Shown here one piece after another: positions 50,064 through 51,276 of a stretch of DNA of 51,276 nucleotides. Numbering within the stretch: the first letter of the stretch is position 1; each line of letters opens with the position of its first letter. Source of the DNA: Flavobacteriaceae bacterium TMED179 (GTDB taxonomy: Bacteria > Bacteroidota > Bacteroidia > Flavobacteriales > Flavobacteriaceae); the NCBI GenBank assembly GCA_002169865.1, contig NHIC01000008.1, positions 10,313 through 61,588 on the forward strand. The letters run 5' to 3'. The notes under the pieces were generated by a model. The model was given only the letters and a program-made list of their open reading frames with translations. It did no database searches and was not told the origin of the DNA. Position numbers and translations under genes: made by a program.

Positions 50064-51276
50064 ACTAAACAAAACGGGTATTCAATTCATAAAGGATTTG
50101 ATCGAAAGTGGATCAGACAAGAAGCTACGGTTACAACTCAGGGATTTCCACTATGCAGATATTGCCGAAATAATCAATGAACTCACCTCAAATCAAGCGA
50201 CCTATCTTATCAAGTTGCTAAAAAGCGATAAAACAGCCGATGCCCTGGCCGAGGTTGACGAAGATATCAGAGAAGGAATTCTAGAAAACCTTTCCGCAAA
50301 AGAAATTGCAGAGGAAATCGAAGAACTTGATACCGATGATGCTGCTGACCTGATCGGAGAACTTCCTGAGGAGCGCCAAGAGCGGGTGATGTCGCAAATT
50401 ACCGATTCAGAGCATCTAGATGACATCAAGGAACTGCTTACCTACGATGAGGATAAAGCAGGGGGATTGATGGCCAAAGAACTCGTAAAGGTTGAAGAAG
50501 GACTTAGTGTCCTCAAATGCCTCAATACCATGCGGGCTCAAGCAGAGGAAGTTACTCGGGTTCACTCCATTTATGTAGTCGATGAAAATAATGTACTAAA
50601 AGGCAGGCTCTCTCTAAAAAATTTGATCACAGCAAATTCCATGGCCATTGTCAAAGATATCTATATTCCTAAGGTCGATTTTGTTACCGTAGATCAACCC
50701 GGTGAGGAAGTTGCAAACATCATGTCCAAGTATGACTTAGAGGCCATTCCCGTTGTGAATAAACAAAAGCAACTTATGGGACGTATTACCATTGATGATA
50801 TTGTTGACCTTATCAAAGAAGAGGCCGAAAAGGACTATCAATTGGCAGCTGGGATTTCCAATGATGTGGAAGCCAACGATGGTATTTTAGAACTTACAAA
50901 AGCCCGATTGCCATGGCTTTTCCTCGGCCTGTTGGGTGGGTTGGGGAGTGTTTTCATACTTCAAGATTTTGAACAACTCATGGAACTGCCCGAACTGAGA
51001 AGTTTATTTTTCTATACGCCACTCATCGCAGCTATGGCTGGAAATGTAGGGGTACAATCCTCCGCTATTATTGTTCAAGGACTGGCCAATAATGTTTTAA
51101 AAGGATCATTGGTTAACCTTCTTTTTAAAGAAATTGGTCTCAGTCTGATCAACGGTTTTGCCCTTGCCCTTATACTCATACTTTTTGGTTTCATCATCCA
51201 ACAAGACCTCAGCATCAGCCTCACCATCGCAGGTTCCATGATGGGTGTCATCATCATCGCAGCACTGATAGGAACT
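50050..51276 (+). CDS. mgtE: Magnesium transporter MgtE (partial, 3' end outside window)
   Basis: The frame opens at ATG 50050 and remains open for 409 codons to the window edge. It has an N-terminal MgtE domain with helical repeats (about 1-135, DADDAADLIGELPEERQ-like: DTDDAADLIGELPEE), paired CBS domains (about 136-260, GGLMAKELVKVEE, VHSIYVVDEN, AIPVVNKQKQLMGRITIDDIV) and the first membrane helices (after about 285, LPWLFLGLLGGLGSVF, PLIAAMAGNVGVQSS, the metal-pore motif region). MgtE is a Mg2+-gated Mg2+ channel. The start overlaps the end of rsmA by 14 bases, suggesting translational coupling. About 40 C-terminal residues are probably missing. Confidence 0.95.
   Translation, partial: MPKFELNKTGIQFIKDLIESGSDKKLRLQLRDFHYADIAEIINELTSNQATYLIKLLKSDKTADALAEVDEDIREGILENLSAKEIAEEIEELDTDDAADLIGELPEERQERVMSQITDSEHLDDIKELLTYDEDKAGGLMAKELVKVEEGLSVLKCLNTMRAQAEEVTRVHSIYVVDENNVLKGRLSLKNLITANSMAIVKDIYIPKVDFVTVDQPGEEVANIMSKYDLEAIPVVNKQKQLMGRITIDDIVDLIKEEAEKDYQLAAGISNDVEANDGILELTKARLPWLFLGLLGGLGSVFILQDFEQLMELPELRSLFFYTPLIAAMAGNVGVQSSAIIVQGLANNVLKGSLVNLLFKEIGLSLINGFALALILILFGFIIQQDLSISLTIAGSMMGVIIIAALIGT

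Noticed and set aside
1..51276. CRISPR arrays, insertion sequences, prophage genes, defence systems
   Set aside because: No regular repeat-spacer pattern, transposase, integrase, or restriction or toxin gene was recognised in the window.

Overview
The window comes from a Bacteroidota chromosome, most likely a (marine) member of Flavobacteriia. Evidence: start codons lack Shine-Dalgarno sequences but several follow Bacteroidetes-type -7 boxes (TAnnTTTG); there are CarboxypepD_reg-type TonB receptors and a type IX secretion (T9SS) C-terminal sorting domain; a FolK-deoxynucleoside kinase fusion is present; and the gene neighbourhoods are typical (tig-clpP-clpX, rpsP-rimM, prs-rplY-pth, serS-DUF4286-rsmA-mgtE). 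No rRNA, CRISPR array or intact insertion sequence was seen.

Region 1 (1 to about 13.6 kb) looks accessory and is devoted to carbohydrates and periplasmic oxidation. It holds the 5' part of a large Planctomycete-type cytochrome protein (minus strand), a 58-codon remnant resembling the C-terminus of a GH97 glycosidase, galactokinase, a lipoprotein PQQ dehydrogenase with a cytochrome c domain inserted in its propeller, and a GH106-type alpha-L-rhamnosidase. An AT-rich block nagA-like / Nramp-like transporter / nagB-like follows. The Nramp-like protein has lost the residues that bind metal in Nramp proteins and sits between two amino-sugar enzymes; this is the best candidate in the window for an undescribed system. 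The region ends at two tRNA genes (Leu-UAA, Gly-GCC) with a good intrinsic terminator.

Region 2 (13.7 to 29.3 kb) is mostly housekeeping: mutS, a SpoU-type RNA methyltransferase, the folK-dNK fusion, sppA with a queuosine-precursor-type transporter and a 23S pseudouridine synthase, a divergent DUF2797/GH3 pair, the tig-clpP-clpX operon, and rpsP-rimM.

Region 3 (29.3 to 39.6 kb) is envelope biology: an orphan TonB receptor divergent from a Rieske lipoprotein; a four-gene operon (small His-rich secreted protein, His/Asp/Glu-rich lipoprotein, TonB receptor, small secreted protein) that looks like zinc or other transition-metal uptake; a lipoprotein formylglycine-generating enzyme; and a GMC oxidoreductase with a Tat-signal gluconate-2-dehydrogenase-subunit-3-like partner.

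Region 4 (39.6 to 51.3 kb) returns to core genes: tRNA-Leu(CAA), prs, rplY, pth, a giant T9SS metalloprotease with a coupled lipoprotein, ribF, serS, DUF4286, rsmA and mgtE (cut by the window end). All calls rest on reading the sequence; no database search was possible.
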